Shown here: positions 28,827 to 38,229 of the stretch, piece after piece
Layout of the letters: every line of letters begins with the position of its first letter
Position numbering within the stretch: the first letter of the stretch is position 1
Made by a program: the position numbers and the translations under genes
NCBI RefSeq assembly: GCF_003933235.1
Contig: NZ_RWJI01000001.1
Span: 1,556,001 to 1,620,000 of the forward strand
DNA length: 64,000 nt
Reading direction: 5' to 3'
DNA from: Sphingorhabdus wooponensis
GTDB taxonomy: Bacteria; Pseudomonadota; Alphaproteobacteria; Sphingomonadales; Sphingomonadaceae
The notes under the pieces: model-generated
The model's input: the letters and a program-made list of their open reading frames with translations, nothing else
Databases searched by the model: none
Told to the model about the DNA's origin: nothing

Positions 28827-29019
28827 GAACAAGGACGGACCCGACAACTAAACCATTTATCTAGAGACGATAGCAATTCTCGCTATCGTCTCTGCTTCGC
28901 TCGCCGTCGTCCGCGCATCCCCGTCGCCGGGGCCATCGCGGCCTGTGCGAATGAAGTGTCAGAGAGCTTTCGCTCTCCACGCTCGGACTAACGTCAAAGC
29001 TGAATATGAGAACTTGTTC
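28827..29019 (-). ncRNA. Candidate retron msr-msd RNA region
   Basis: Non-coding stretch on the RT strand with two convincing hairpins: a perfect 12-bp stem (28863-28874 with 28882-28893, 7-nt loop) and a 6-bp stem GAGAGC/GCTCTC closed by a GAAA tetraloop (28962-28977). A 7-nt complementary pair (29013-29019 with 28827-28833) could be the a1/a2 ends, though a 7-nt match is weak. It lies upstream of the XRE-RT pair, where retron RNAs usually sit. No priming guanosine is assigned. Confidence 0.35.
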
Positions 29020-29249
29020 CGTTATTCACACTGCACTTTAATGCGTCATCATTTTTGTGATTGCAAGTAAAAAATTCGCTTTAAGCGAATTATAGTTTGA
29101 AAATTACGATTTGGATTCTGTCGGACAGTTAGGGCCGCTTTGGGTGATGTTGCACCATTCGCCGAGCGACCGCGACATTGCCGCAAACCGACCTACAGCA
29201 AAAACCAACAGATTGACTATATTATCCATATAGGTTAATAAAATTCATC
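29020..29249. other. Gap upstream of the retron operon and the HTH gene
   Basis: AT-rich divergent spacer with no gene. It holds a 19-bp palindrome at 29072-29090 and, near its right end, a TTGACT hexamer (29213-29218) overlapping a small inverted repeat CTATAT/ATATAG (29217-29233) in front of the gene at 29250. Confidence 0.6.
29072..29090. promoter_or_regulatory. Palindromic operator candidate upstream of the retron operon
   Basis: AATTCGCTT and AAGCGAATT form a perfect 9-bp inverted repeat around one T. On the minus strand a weak promoter (TTGCAA, 17 nt, CATTAA) follows at once. XRE regulators bind such palindromes, so this may be the site of the operon's own XRE protein. That link is inference. 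Confidence 0.4.
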
Positions 29250-29663
29250 ATGCAAACCATATCCGACTATGAACCCGAATTCACCCCCGTCGCGCTCGAC
29301 CGCGTGCGGCATGATGGTTGGACGCCGGAGCGGCAGCGGTTGTTTTTGATTGCGCTGGCGGCGCTGGGCACGGTCGATTCTGCGGCGCAGGCGGTGGGGA
29401 TGTCACGAATTTCGGCCTATAACCTGAAAAAACGTGCTGACGCAGGTAGCTTTGCAGATGAATGGGACCGGGCGTTGGGGTTCGGGCGGGACATGATGTT
29501 TGACTATGCCTTGGAACGCGCCATTTACGGTGTCACCAGTATTAAGATGCGGTTGGGCGGCGCGTTTGAATTTCAAACTGGCCCCGATGACAAGCATTTG
29601 ATGAAAGTGATGCGCGTGCCACCGCCGCGCCGCGATGCCAAAGCACGCCTGCCTGCTTCCTAG
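29250..29663 (+). CDS. HTH-containing protein of a sphingomonad family, C-terminally short
   Basis: A 137-residue protein with RHDGWTPERQRLFLIALAALGTVDSAAQAVGMSRISAYNL, a helix-turn-helix region common in Sphingomonadaceae proteins of unknown function. Family members I recall run well over 200 residues, so this copy looks truncated at the end, where the stop runs into the inverted repeat at 29663. No clear ribosome site; the putative promoter would give a very short leader. Confidence 0.62.
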   Translation: MQTISDYEPEFTPVALDRVRHDGWTPERQRLFLIALAALGTVDSAAQAVGMSRISAYNLKKRADAGSFADEWDRALGFGRDMMFDYALERAIYGVTSIKMRLGGAFEFQTGPDDKHLMKVMRVPPPRRDAKARLPAS

Positions 29664-29732
29664 GTCCTGACCCTAGGTTTACAAAAATAGCGGCGCATGC
29701 ATATATGTTTGTAAACTTAAGGGTCAGAATCC
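29663..29732. repeat. REP/MITE-like inverted repeat
   Basis: Arms GGTCCTGACCCTAGGTTTAC (29663-29682, continuing AAA) and its near-complement at 29708-29732 pair over about 20 bp with few mismatches; the loop contains GCATGC. The GGGTCAG...CCTGTCCCC ending resembles repeats found with REP-associated tyrosine transposases. No transposase is present here. Confidence 0.6.
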
Positions 29733-29771
29733 TGTCCCCAATATGCCGTCACCCCAAAGAGAGGAAACTTC

Positions 29772-30935
29772 ATGTCAAGCACCCCACGCGAATTCGATAT
29801 CATTGTCTATGGCGCGACGGGCTATACTGGTCGCTTGGTTGCCGAATATCTCAAGGACAAAACGGGCCTGAAATGGGCGATGGCGGGGCGTTCGCTCGCC
29901 AAGCTGGAAGAAGTGCGTGATCTTATTGGTGCCGCCGCAGACACAGCCCTGATTGTCGCTGATGCATCTGACCCCGCTACACTCGACGCGATGGTCAAGC
30001 GCACTAAAGTCGTTCTGACAACCGTCGGTCCCTATCAGCTTTATGGCAATGAACTTGTCACCGCCTGCGTTGCCAACGGCACCGATTACACCGATTTATG
30101 CGGCGAGCCTGCATGGATGCGCCAGAAAATCGACCAGCATGACGCGGCCGCCAAGGCCTCAGGAGCGCGGATCGTATTTTCCGCCGGCTTTGACTCCATC
30201 CCCTTCGATTTGGGCGTGTTGATGCTGCAAAAGCATTGCATGGAAACATTTGGTGCGCCTGCGCCGCGCGTGAAGGGCCGTGTGCGTGCCATGAAGGGCA
30301 CTTTTTCGGGCGGCACCGCAGCCAGCTTAAAAGCAACAATGGCTGCCGCATCCAAGGACCCTGCGGTCATCGGCTATTTGACCAACCCGTTCAGCCTGTC
30401 CGCCGATTTTGCTGGCCCGCCGCAGCCTGCCGGCAATAAACCTGAATATGACGAAAGCCTCGGCAGTTGGGCGACCAGTTTCGTCATGGCGCCGATCAAC
30501 ACCAAAAATGTCCACCGCACCAACCATTTGCTGGGGCAGGCTTATGGTGCCGATTTTGTGTATGACGAAATGATGCTGACGGGCCCCGGCGAGCAAGGCG
30601 AAGCCATTGCCAAGCATGTTGCCTCCACCCCCATGATGGGCGGTGCGGATGACCCCAAGCCCGGTGAAGGCCCTACCAAAGAAGAACGCGAAACCGGCTT
30701 TTATGACGTGCTGTTTGTTGCAGAATATCCCGATGGCCGCACAGCGCGTTTCAGCGTGAAGGGCGACCGTGACCCCGGCTATGGTTCGACCAGCAAGATG
30801 ATCAGCGAAACCGCAATTGCGTTGTGCGCGATTGAGGGCGCTGGCGGCGTCACTACGCCGGGTGCGGCCTTGGGCGAACATCTCGTCGACAGGTTGCAGA
30901 AACATGCCGGATTGATTTTCGCGGTTGAAAGCTGA
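29772..30935 (+). CDS. Saccharopine dehydrogenase-like / trans-acting enoyl reductase family protein
   Basis: A 387-residue Rossmann-fold protein: VYGATGYTGRLVAEYL near the N-terminus, then FSAGFDSIPFDLGVLMLQ, which is the mark of the family that contains the mycobacterial trans-acting enoyl reductase. Cellular role here is unknown, probably lipid related. GAGAGGAAAC gives a good ribosome site. Confidence 0.83.
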   Translation: MSSTPREFDIIVYGATGYTGRLVAEYLKDKTGLKWAMAGRSLAKLEEVRDLIGAAADTALIVADASDPATLDAMVKRTKVVLTTVGPYQLYGNELVTACVANGTDYTDLCGEPAWMRQKIDQHDAAAKASGARIVFSAGFDSIPFDLGVLMLQKHCMETFGAPAPRVKGRVRAMKGTFSGGTAASLKATMAAASKDPAVIGYLTNPFSLSADFAGPPQPAGNKPEYDESLGSWATSFVMAPINTKNVHRTNHLLGQAYGADFVYDEMMLTGPGEQGEAIAKHVASTPMMGGADDPKPGEGPTKEERETGFYDVLFVAEYPDGRTARFSVKGDRDPGYGSTSKMISETAIALCAIEGAGGVTTPGAALGEHLVDRLQKHAGLIFAVES

Positions 30936-30973
30936 ACGCGCCCTCTTGCGCCGGACAGGATGGGACAGGAACG

Positions 30974-32302
30974 ATGATGAAAAAACTATGCGCATTGGCA
31001 GGCTTTATCGCTATCGGCTTCGCGTCCCCCATGGCCGTATATGCCAGCCCCGCAAACGAGGCGAAACCAGAACGGCTGAAGGCTGATGTGGAAAAACTCG
31101 TCAGCTTTGGCACGCGCCATACATTGTCATCGGCGACGGACCCCAAACGCGGCATCGGCGCGGCCCGCAAATGGGCGCACAGTGAATTCGCGAAAATCGC
31201 AAAGGCGTGCAATGGTTGCCTGCAGACCGAATATCTCGAACGCATCATGTCGGGCCCGCGCATCCCTAATGGCGTTAACATCGTTGACGTGCTCGCTATT
31301 AAGCCCGGCACAATGGGCTCGGACCATGTCATCATTATCGCAGGACATATCGACAGCCGCGTTTCTGATGTGATGGATTTTACTCAAGATGCACCCGGCG
31401 CCAATGACGATGGTTCGGGCAGCGCCTTGGTGATTGAGGCGGCGCGGATCATATCGCAACAGCCACAACATCAGGCGACGATTGTCTTTGCCTTGCTGTC
31501 GGGCGAAGAACAGGGACTGATGGGTGGGCGCCTGCTCGCGGAAACCGCCAAGGAACGTGGTTGGAAAGTCACCGCCATGTTGAACAATGATATTGTCGGC
31601 GGCACGCTTGGCACCGACGGGCGCAAGGTTGATAATGTCGTGCGGGTTTTCAGCGAAGGCATTCGCGCATCAGAAGATCTGGCGGGGCAAATGGCGCGGC
31701 GCAACAGCGGCGGCGAAGATGACGGCCCAAGCCGTGCACTCATGCGCTATGCCGATACGCTTGCTGCAAAAGCCTATCCAGACGTGGTACTAGATGTCTT
31801 TGGCGTCCGCCGCCCGGATCGTTTTGCGCGCGGCGGTGATCATTTGCCTGCGCTAGAGCTTGGCTTTCCCGCAATTCGTTACACCGTGGGCGTCGAAAAT
31901 TATCATCACCAGCATCAGGATGTGCGCACCGAAAATGGTATCGAATATGGCGACACCGTCGACAAGATGGACTTCGACTATTTGGCCAAGGTGACGATGT
32001 TGAATATCCTGACGGCAACAGCCTTGGCCGATGCCCCGCCAGCGCCTGCGTCGGCGACCTTGGGCGGCGCCGTTACTTCCAATACCACTGTCAGATGGGA
32101 CGCAAGCCTCGGCGCGCACGCTTATCGCATATATCAGCGCCGCGCGGATGCGCAGGATTGGAGCTTTGTCCGCGAGCTGCAGGGCACCGAAACGGTGCTA
32201 GAGGGCTTAATCGTGGATGATCATTTTGTCGGCGTCAGTGCATTAGGTAAGAATGGCGCGGAAAGCACAATTACCTTCGCTGGTCTGCCGCCGCGGCGTT
32301 AA
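30974..32302 (+). CDS. M28-family zinc aminopeptidase, secreted
   Basis: A 442-residue protein with a signal peptide (residues 1 to about 25, ending VYA|SP). The M28 metal ligands fit GHIDSR and DAPGANDDGSG, followed by LLSGEEQGLMGGR with the catalytic Glu. The last 90 residues (PPAPASATLGG to the end) look like a fibronectin III-type domain. It likely cleaves N-terminal residues from peptides in the periplasm. Confidence 0.85.
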   Translation: MMKKLCALAGFIAIGFASPMAVYASPANEAKPERLKADVEKLVSFGTRHTLSSATDPKRGIGAARKWAHSEFAKIAKACNGCLQTEYLERIMSGPRIPNGVNIVDVLAIKPGTMGSDHVIIIAGHIDSRVSDVMDFTQDAPGANDDGSGSALVIEAARIISQQPQHQATIVFALLSGEEQGLMGGRLLAETAKERGWKVTAMLNNDIVGGTLGTDGRKVDNVVRVFSEGIRASEDLAGQMARRNSGGEDDGPSRALMRYADTLAAKAYPDVVLDVFGVRRPDRFARGGDHLPALELGFPAIRYTVGVENYHHQHQDVRTENGIEYGDTVDKMDFDYLAKVTMLNILTATALADAPPAPASATLGGAVTSNTTVRWDASLGAHAYRIYQRRADAQDWSFVRELQGTETVLEGLIVDDHFVGVSALGKNGAESTITFAGLPPRR

Positions 32303-32336
32303 TCCCTCTATAGCAATGGGTTTGGGTCAGGTCGCT

Positions 32337-33038
32337 TTAGGCAATGTTCGGCTGCACGACATCGTCGAAATCGCGTAATATATAACCGCGCCCCCACACC
32401 GTTTCGATATAGTTTTCACCGCCACAGGCCAGCGACAATTTTTTGCGCAGTTTGCAAATAAAAACGTCGATGATTTTCAATTCAGGTTCGTCCATCCCGC
32501 CATAAAGATGGTTGAGAAACATTTCCTTAGTCAGCGTCGTGCCTTTGCGTAGTGTCAAAAGCTCAAATATTGCATATTCCTTGCCAGTAAGGTGCACGCG
32601 GCTGCCATCGACTTCAACAGTTTTGCTATCGAGATTCACGGACAATTTGCCCGTGCGAATGACGGACTGCGAATGGCCTTTAGAACGGCGAACCACTGCG
32701 TGAATACGCGCAATCAGTTCGGCGCGGTCAAAAGGCTTAGTCACATAATCATCCGCGCCAAAACCGAAGGAGCGGACCTTCGTCTCCATCTCACTAATGC
32801 CTGAGACAACGAGCACTGGTGTTTTCACTTTAGCAACGCGCAGTTTTTTCAAAACGTCATAACCGTGTAGGTCAGGCAAGTTCAAATCGAGCAATATCAT
32901 GTCATAATCATAGACCATGCCTAGATCGAGACCTTCCTCACCCGAGGCCGTCGTGTAGACAGTGAACCCTTCAGCCGTGAGCATCATTTCAACGGCCTTC
33001 GCCGTTGTAGGTTCATCTTCAATCAAAAGAACACGCAT
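32337..33038 (-). CDS. ctrA: Cell-cycle response regulator CtrA
   Basis: A 233-residue OmpR-type response regulator. The receiver domain has the phosphorylation site D51 (ILLDLNLPD), and the C-terminal winged helix reads [33 protein letters not shown], as in alphaproteobacterial CtrA. ATG 33038 follows AGGGA at 6-nt spacing; two upstream in-frame ATGs do not. CtrA controls replication, division and motility genes. Confidence 0.93.
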   Translation of the reverse strand: MRVLLIEDEPTTAKAVEMMLTAEGFTVYTTASGEEGLDLGMVYDYDMILLDLNLPDLHGYDVLKKLRVAKVKTPVLVVSGISEMETKVRSFGFGADDYVTKPFDRAELIARIHAVVRRSKGHSQSVIRTGKLSVNLDSKTVEVDGSRVHLTGKEYAIFELLTLRKGTTLTKEMFLNHLYGGMDEPELKIIDVFICKLRKKLSLACGGENYIETVWGRGYILRDFDDVVQPNIA

Positions 33039-33529
33039 CGGCATTCCCTTTTTCAACCTCCTTTTAGTTTTAGCACCGGTACCCGCGCGGCTTCATCCAG
33101 CGATGCGACAATCGTAATAAACCATAAGGGGCACAAACTTGAAAGGTGAATTTGATCTTAATATTCTGATTTATAATGATTGTGATATTTTAGTTCACAG
33201 AAAATAACTATTTTCCAAGAGTTACATTTTTCAGAATAATGTAAATTCTATCATGTATTTTGTAACATTCTCGAAGGCCTCGCACCGAAGGGACCATATT
33301 TGCGGCGGTGAAAATTTACCAAGTGCAAAAATCAGCGCCCCAGTTTCGCGAGCAGCCAGGCGAGAGCGTTAGAATAAGGGCTAGCAATTAATGCTGCTTA
33401 CCTGCCCACAGGCTGCCCTTTCGCCCGCTGCATATTCGAAGCAATATGTTTCTAAATCTTCTATTTAAATACCAATATCCTTCACTATCTTGGGCATATC
33501 GAAAACACCCTGTTGATGGAGTGCGTGAC
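33039..33529. other. Long AT-rich intergenic region upstream of ctrA
   Basis: About 490 bp without a gene. The part 33100-33270 is clearly AT-rich against a GC-rich genome, as expected for a complex ctrA promoter. I searched by eye for TTAA-N7-TTAA CtrA boxes and found no exact copy. Confidence 0.6.
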
Positions 33530-34243
33530 ATGGTCGACACAAAAACCAATTTTGAAATTCGCCCTTTTGAAACACTTGGCGCGGCGAACCATGGCTGGCT
33601 GAACGCACATCACCATTTTTCGTTCGGCAACTATCATGACGCTGCTCGGATGAATTGGGGCGCAATCCGCGTCTGGAATGACGATGTGATCGCGCCGCAG
33701 TCTGGCTTTCCACCCCACCCCCATGCTGACATGGAAATCATAACTTATGTCCGGACTGGCGCTATCACGCACAAGGACAGTCTTGGTAATGAAGGTCGCA
33801 CTGCGGCAGGCGACGTCCAAGTCATGAGCGCCGGCAACGGCATTCGCCATGCGGAATATAATCTGGAGAATGAAGCAACCACCTTGTTCCAAATCTGGAT
33901 CATGCCAAATCGAACGGGCGGCGAGCCAAGTTGGGGGGCAAAACCATTCCCCAAAAATGACCGCTCGGGTGCATGGCAAATTCTGGCCAGCGGCTTTGAT
34001 GAAGATAATGATGCATTACCCATCCGCACGGACGCCCGCGTGCTTGGCGCGACGATCAAAGCGGGTGACAGCTTGGAATATGCCATTGGCACTAATCGTC
34101 ATGCCTATATGGTACCAGCCACCGGCGCGATTGAGATTGATGGGCACCGTGCGCAGGCCCGTGATGGCGTGGCGATTGGCGAAGGTGTGATTACCATCAC
34201 CGCCATTGAGGACGCCGAAATCGTTCTGGTAGATTCACGTTAA
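33530..34243 (+). CDS. Pirin-family protein
   Basis: A 237-residue bicupin. The metal-site pattern HPHADMEIITYV and the region GDVQVMSAGNGIRHAEYN are family marks. Pirin-like proteins can be quercetinases or redox sensors; the role here is unknown. ATG 33530 has GGAG 8 nt upstream. Confidence 0.88.
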   Translation: MVDTKTNFEIRPFETLGAANHGWLNAHHHFSFGNYHDAARMNWGAIRVWNDDVIAPQSGFPPHPHADMEIITYVRTGAITHKDSLGNEGRTAAGDVQVMSAGNGIRHAEYNLENEATTLFQIWIMPNRTGGEPSWGAKPFPKNDRSGAWQILASGFDEDNDALPIRTDARVLGATIKAGDSLEYAIGTNRHAYMVPATGAIEIDGHRAQARDGVAIGEGVITITAIEDAEIVLVDSR

Positions 34244-34312
34244 TCCATCTTAACTCTAGCCAATCGGTTGTGACATTGGCAAAATGTGACGCTGGCTGTT
34301 ACAACCGCCCTT

Positions 34313-34714
34313 ATGGCCTTTGACCTTCCCGAAGAATATCTTGAAGAAACCTTCTTGGCCTCAACCGGCCCGGGCGGGCAGAATGTCAACAAAGTCGCGA
34401 CAGCCTGCCAATTGCGTGTTGATGTCTATGCTTTGGGTTTGCAACCTTATGCCTTTCGCCAGTTGAAAATTCTGGCGGGCAGCAAGATGACGATATCAGG
34501 CGAGTTGATCGTCACGGCGCGCAGTCACCGCACGCGCGAAGCCAATCGGCAGGATGCGCGCGCGCGGGTCATCGAACTTATCGACCGCGCACATATACGC
34601 CAGCCCCGCCGCGTCGCTACCAAGCCAAGCAAAGCGGCTAAGGCACGGCGGGTTGATACCAAAATAGGCCGATCCACGATCAAGAAAAACCGTGGCAAGG
34701 TCAGTTTCGATTGA
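34313..34714 (+). CDS. arfB: Alternative ribosome-rescue peptidyl-tRNA hydrolase
   Basis: A 133-residue protein with the catalytic GGQ at 21-23 (STGPGGQNVNK) and a basic C-terminal tail (KAAKARRVDTKIGRSTIKKNRGK) that enters the empty mRNA channel, as in ArfB/YaeJ. It frees stalled ribosomes. No ribosome site is clear; GTG 34286 is an alternative start. Confidence 0.88.
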   Translation: MAFDLPEEYLEETFLASTGPGGQNVNKVATACQLRVDVYALGLQPYAFRQLKILAGSKMTISGELIVTARSHRTREANRQDARARVIELIDRAHIRQPRRVATKPSKAAKARRVDTKIGRSTIKKNRGKVSFD

Positions 34715-34726
34715 TAAGGCAAGACG

Positions 34727-35209
34727 ATGTACACATTTGCAATTGATGCCGCGGCACCCAAAGCCGAACTATATGCTGAACTGGTCCGCGCTGCCGATGC
34801 CCTGACCGGCGATGAACCCGATGCTGTCGCTAATATGGCGAACATCGCGGCCTTGCTTTGGGAATATCTGCCTGATGTAAACTGGACGGGCTTCTATCGC
34901 GTCGTCGATGGCGAACTTGTCTTGGGTCCCTTTCAAGGTAAGGCAGCATGCATTAGGATCCCTTTTGGCACAGGTGTTTGCGGGACCGCAGCGCAATCAG
35001 GCAAGACGCAGCTGGTGGGCGATGTGCACGCGTTCCCCGGTCATATCGCCTGCGATGCCATTAGCGCATCTGAACTGGTAGTGCCTGTGCAGCGCAATGG
35101 TAAGGTTGTTGCGGTGATTGACCTCGATAGCCCAACACTGAACCGCTTTGATATCGAAGATGCAAAGGGCATCGAGATGCTCGCCGAGATTATCGCTGAC
35201 AGAATTTGA
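34727..35209 (+). CDS. msrC: GAF-domain free methionine-(R)-sulfoxide reductase
   Basis: A 160-residue GAF-fold enzyme. The three conserved cysteines of fRMsr are present as C75, C85 and C109 (CIRIPFGTGVCG, HIACDA). It reduces free Met-R-sulfoxide. Starts 12 nt after arfB, so they are probably one unit. Confidence 0.88.
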   Translation: MYTFAIDAAAPKAELYAELVRAADALTGDEPDAVANMANIAALLWEYLPDVNWTGFYRVVDGELVLGPFQGKAACIRIPFGTGVCGTAAQSGKTQLVGDVHAFPGHIACDAISASELVVPVQRNGKVVAVIDLDSPTLNRFDIEDAKGIEMLAEIIADRI

Positions 35210-35227
35210 ATGGCCTAAAGGCCAATT

Positions 35228-35977
35228 CTAAACCGCCTCAGCATCGGGATCGAAACATTCCCACCCGTCAGGTCCAAGGCGCTCCAATGGCCTGTACCGG
35301 GTCTTGTAATGCATCCGTGCCGCACCATTCACCCAATAGCCTAAATAGACATAAGGAAGCCCTGCGGCCTTTGCCCGCATGATGTGGTCCATGATGATGA
35401 AGTTGCCGAGGCCAGATCGGCCTTCAATCTCGGTATCGTAAAAGCTATAGATCATCGACATGCTGTCGGTTTGCTGATCAGTCAGGCACGCACCGACCAA
35501 TTCTCCAATCCGTCCGAAACGCGGCGGGGTTCGATATTCAATGACTTGGCTGCGCACCGGCGATTGTTCGACCATGTCGGCATAATCCATATCATCCATA
35601 TTCGCCATGCCACCGTCAGGATGGCGTGAGGAAAGGTAACGGCTTAGCAGTTCATATTGCTCGGATGTTGACCAAGGGCGGCACGCGCTCACAATCAAAT
35701 CAGCATTGCGCCGCAAAATTCGGCGCTGTGTGGCGTTAGGAGTAAATTCGCGCGTGCGCACGCGTACCGAAACGCATGCCTTACAGTCCAGACAGCTTGG
35801 CCGGTAAGCAACATTCTGACTACGACGAAAACCAATACGTCCAAGCGCTTCGTTCAGTTCATCGGCATGGCTACCGTTGAGCTCGGTAAATACTTTCCGT
35901 TCGATTTTGCCGGGCAGATAAGGGCAAGGACCAGGGGTCGTTACAAAAAATCGCGGGAAACGGACTGGTGCGCTCAT
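35228..35977 (-). CDS. bpt: Aspartate/glutamate leucyltransferase
   Basis: A 249-residue Bpt/Ate1-like transferase of the N-end rule, which adds leucine to proteins with N-terminal Asp or Glu. Marks: [16 protein letters not shown] and the cysteine-rich [19 protein letters not shown] 35977 has GGAGAG just upstream; a start at 36004 is less likely. Confidence 0.9.
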   Translation of the reverse strand: MSAPVRFPRFFVTTPGPCPYLPGKIERKVFTELNGSHADELNEALGRIGFRRSQNVAYRPSCLDCKACVSVRVRTREFTPNATQRRILRRNADLIVSACRPWSTSEQYELLSRYLSSRHPDGGMANMDDMDYADMVEQSPVRSQVIEYRTPPRFGRIGELVGACLTDQQTDSMSMIYSFYDTEIEGRSGLGNFIIMDHIMRAKAAGLPYVYLGYWVNGAARMHYKTRYRPLERLGPDGWECFDPDAEAV

Positions 35978-36082
35978 ATTCTCTCCGCTAGGTCGCGATG
36001 GCATTTAACACATTATCTGCCTTTTATGCACAGCTCAACCTATGCTGAAAGGTACATTTGCCGTCTGGGTTAGGATGCCTCT

Positions 36083-37303
36083 TTACTTATTAAGCTCTAC
36101 CCGTTCGACTTTGTAGCCCGCAACATTCAAACCATCAACAAGCCCTTGTAATTGTTGGGCATCACGCGCTTCGCATTCAATATCGGTGATCAGTCCCTTC
36201 GCCGGCAAGGTCGTAAAAATCCGCTGATGGTAAATTTCGATGATGTTGACATTATGTTCGTTGAACAAGCGCATCACTTTAAACAGCGCACCGGGGCGGT
36301 CTTGAAGGGTCAAGCGCAGACGCGCCAAGCGACCTGACCGCGCAAGATCCCGCAAAAGAACGTTTGCGAGTAGGCGTGTATCGATATTGCCTCCGCACAA
36401 GACGACTCCAACATTCTTACCAGCAAATTTCTCTGGATGGGCCATCACCGCAGCAAGACCCGCAGCACCAGCACCTTCGACAACAGTTTTTTCAATTTGC
36501 AACAGCAGGCTAACTGCCGTTTCCAATTCCGCCTCGTTCACTAAGACTATTTCGTCGACCAGTTCGCGAATAACTTCGCTGGTGAATGCACCGGGCATTT
36601 TAACAGCTATGCCCTCCGCTAAAGTATCCCCTTCGCAAGGCATTTGTAGATTGTTCAGCAAAGCATACATCGATGGGTAAAGCTCCGCTTGAACCCCAAT
36701 GAGGCCAATATCCGGTTTCAACGCGCGTGCGGCCGTCCCCATGCCAGATAACAAGCCACCGCCACCAATAGGCACAACCAACATATCAAGGGACGGAATG
36801 CTCTCGAGCATCTCAAGCGCGACAGTACCCTGCCCTGCGGCAACATGCGGGTCATCAAAAGGATGAACAAAAGTAAGCCCCTGCTCGGCCTCTAGCTGTC
36901 GTGCATGTTTATAGGCGTCGTCAAAAGTTTCGCCAAACAGCACAACTTTGCCGCCAACACTTTCGGTTTGCATGACCTTAACCGTTGGCGTTGGGACGGG
37001 CATGACGATGGTCACCGGTATACCAAGGCGCGTACCATGATAGCTCAGCCCCTGCGCATGGTTGCCGGCGGACGCCGCGATCACGCCCTTGTTGCGTTGT
37101 TCCTCGGAAAGAAGCAGGATCGCATTGAGCGCGCCGCGTTCCTTATAGGCTGCGGTAAACTGCAAGTTTTCGAACTTCAGGTAAATATTTGCGCCAGTGA
37201 GCTTTGACAAAGTCTGGCTGTGCAGGGTGGGCGTAGCCACGATAGAATCGCGAATACGGTCATGGGCGGCGCGGACATGGTCCAAGGTCAATAGATCAGA
37301 CAT
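36083..37303 (-). CDS. ilvA: Threonine ammonia-lyase
   Basis: A 406-residue PLP enzyme making 2-oxobutanoate for isoleucine. The PLP lysine fits K54 (AYKERGA), and ASAGNHAQG and GGGGLLSG form the cofactor phosphate site. A single ACT domain at about 325-400 suggests regulation; the length matches the short one-ACT form. Confidence 0.9.
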   Translation of the reverse strand: MSDLLTLDHVRAAHDRIRDSIVATPTLHSQTLSKLTGANIYLKFENLQFTAAYKERGALNAILLLSEEQRNKGVIAASAGNHAQGLSYHGTRLGIPVTIVMPVPTPTVKVMQTESVGGKVVLFGETFDDAYKHARQLEAEQGLTFVHPFDDPHVAAGQGTVALEMLESIPSLDMLVVPIGGGGLLSGMGTAARALKPDIGLIGVQAELYPSMYALLNNLQMPCEGDTLAEGIAVKMPGAFTSEVIRELVDEIVLVNEAELETAVSLLLQIEKTVVEGAGAAGLAAVMAHPEKFAGKNVGVVLCGGNIDTRLLANVLLRDLARSGRLARLRLTLQDRPGALFKVMRLFNEHNVNIIEIYHQRIFTTLPAKGLITDIECEARDAQQLQGLVDGLNVAGYKVERVELNK

Positions 37304-37359
37304 ATAAATTGGCCCTAACGCATCTGGTGTTAAGTGAAAACAGCCATTAAGACCAAAGG

Positions 37360-38229
37360 ATGACCAAAATAGCTTTTATCGGATTGGGCGTCATGGGCGG
37401 CCCGATGGCACGGCATCTCAAACAGGCCGGACATGATTTGACTGTGTATAATCGTTCGCGCGCCAAGGCCGAAAAATGGATTGAAGTTTATGGTGGAGCT
37501 CTCGCCACCTCGCCAGCAGATGCCGCCAAAGATGCTGAAGTTGTGATTAGTTGCGTTGGCACGGATGATGACCTGTCAGGCGTCACGCTTGGCCGCGATG
37601 GCGCTTTTTCGACGATGGCGAAAGGTAGCTTGTATATCGACCACACAACGGTTTCCGCACGCATTGCGCGACAGCTCGGTGTTGAGGCGAAATCACGCGG
37701 ATTAATGATTGTCGATGCGCCAGTGACTGGCGGTCAAGCAGGCGCAGAAAACGGAACATTATCGATCATGTGCGGCGGGACAGAAGCCTCTGTTGCAGCA
37801 GCCTCACCCATCATTACGGCTTACTCTAAGCGTATCGTTCATGTCGGCGGTCCTGGAACGGGCCAGATTACGAAAATGTGCAACCAAATTGCCTTTGCCG
37901 GCATAATTCAATCCTTGTCCGAAGCCATGCGCTTTGCGCAGTCCGCTGAGTTGGACGTTGAGAAAGTATATGAAGCTATTTCCGGCGGCGCAGCACAAAG
38001 CTGGCAAATGGACAATCGCTGGGCCACTATGGCAGAGGATCGGTTCGATTTTGGTTTTGCCGTCGATTGGATGCGAAAGGACCTTGGATTAGCATTCGAA
38101 GAAGCCCGCGCGGTTGGCGCAACTTTGCCGATCACCGCAATCATTGACCAATTTTACGCCGATGTGCAGCATATGGGTGGGGGGCGACTGGATACCAGTG
38201 CGATTGTAAAGAGGTTGCCTAAGGGATGA
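37360..38229 (+). CDS. Beta-hydroxyacid dehydrogenase (3-hydroxyisobutyrate dehydrogenase-like)
   Basis: A 289-residue NAD(P)-dependent dehydrogenase with IGLGVMGGPMARHL near the N-terminus, VDAPVTGGQAGAENGTLSIMCGG, and the catalytic-lysine region GTGQITKMCNQ. The substrate may be 3-hydroxyisobutyrate, tartronate semialdehyde or similar. First of three coupled genes (ATGA overlap with the next). Confidence 0.87.
   Translation: MTKIAFIGLGVMGGPMARHLKQAGHDLTVYNRSRAKAEKWIEVYGGALATSPADAAKDAEVVISCVGTDDDLSGVTLGRDGAFSTMAKGSLYIDHTTVSARIARQLGVEAKSRGLMIVDAPVTGGQAGAENGTLSIMCGGTEASVAAASPIITAYSKRIVHVGGPGTGQITKMCNQIAFAGIIQSLSEAMRFAQSAELDVEKVYEAISGGAAQSWQMDNRWATMAEDRFDFGFAVDWMRKDLGLAFEEARAVGATLPITAIIDQFYADVQHMGGGRLDTSAIVKRLPKG

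Noticed and set aside
28643-28864. 73-codon plus-strand frame in the retron island
   Set aside because: Antisense to the better small-protein candidate, arginine run is only the complement of a repeat-rich stretch, and no ribosome site.
33039-33529. CtrA self-binding boxes upstream of ctrA
   Set aside because: No exact TTAA-N7-TTAA found on either strand by eye; near matches are expected in such AT-rich DNA.
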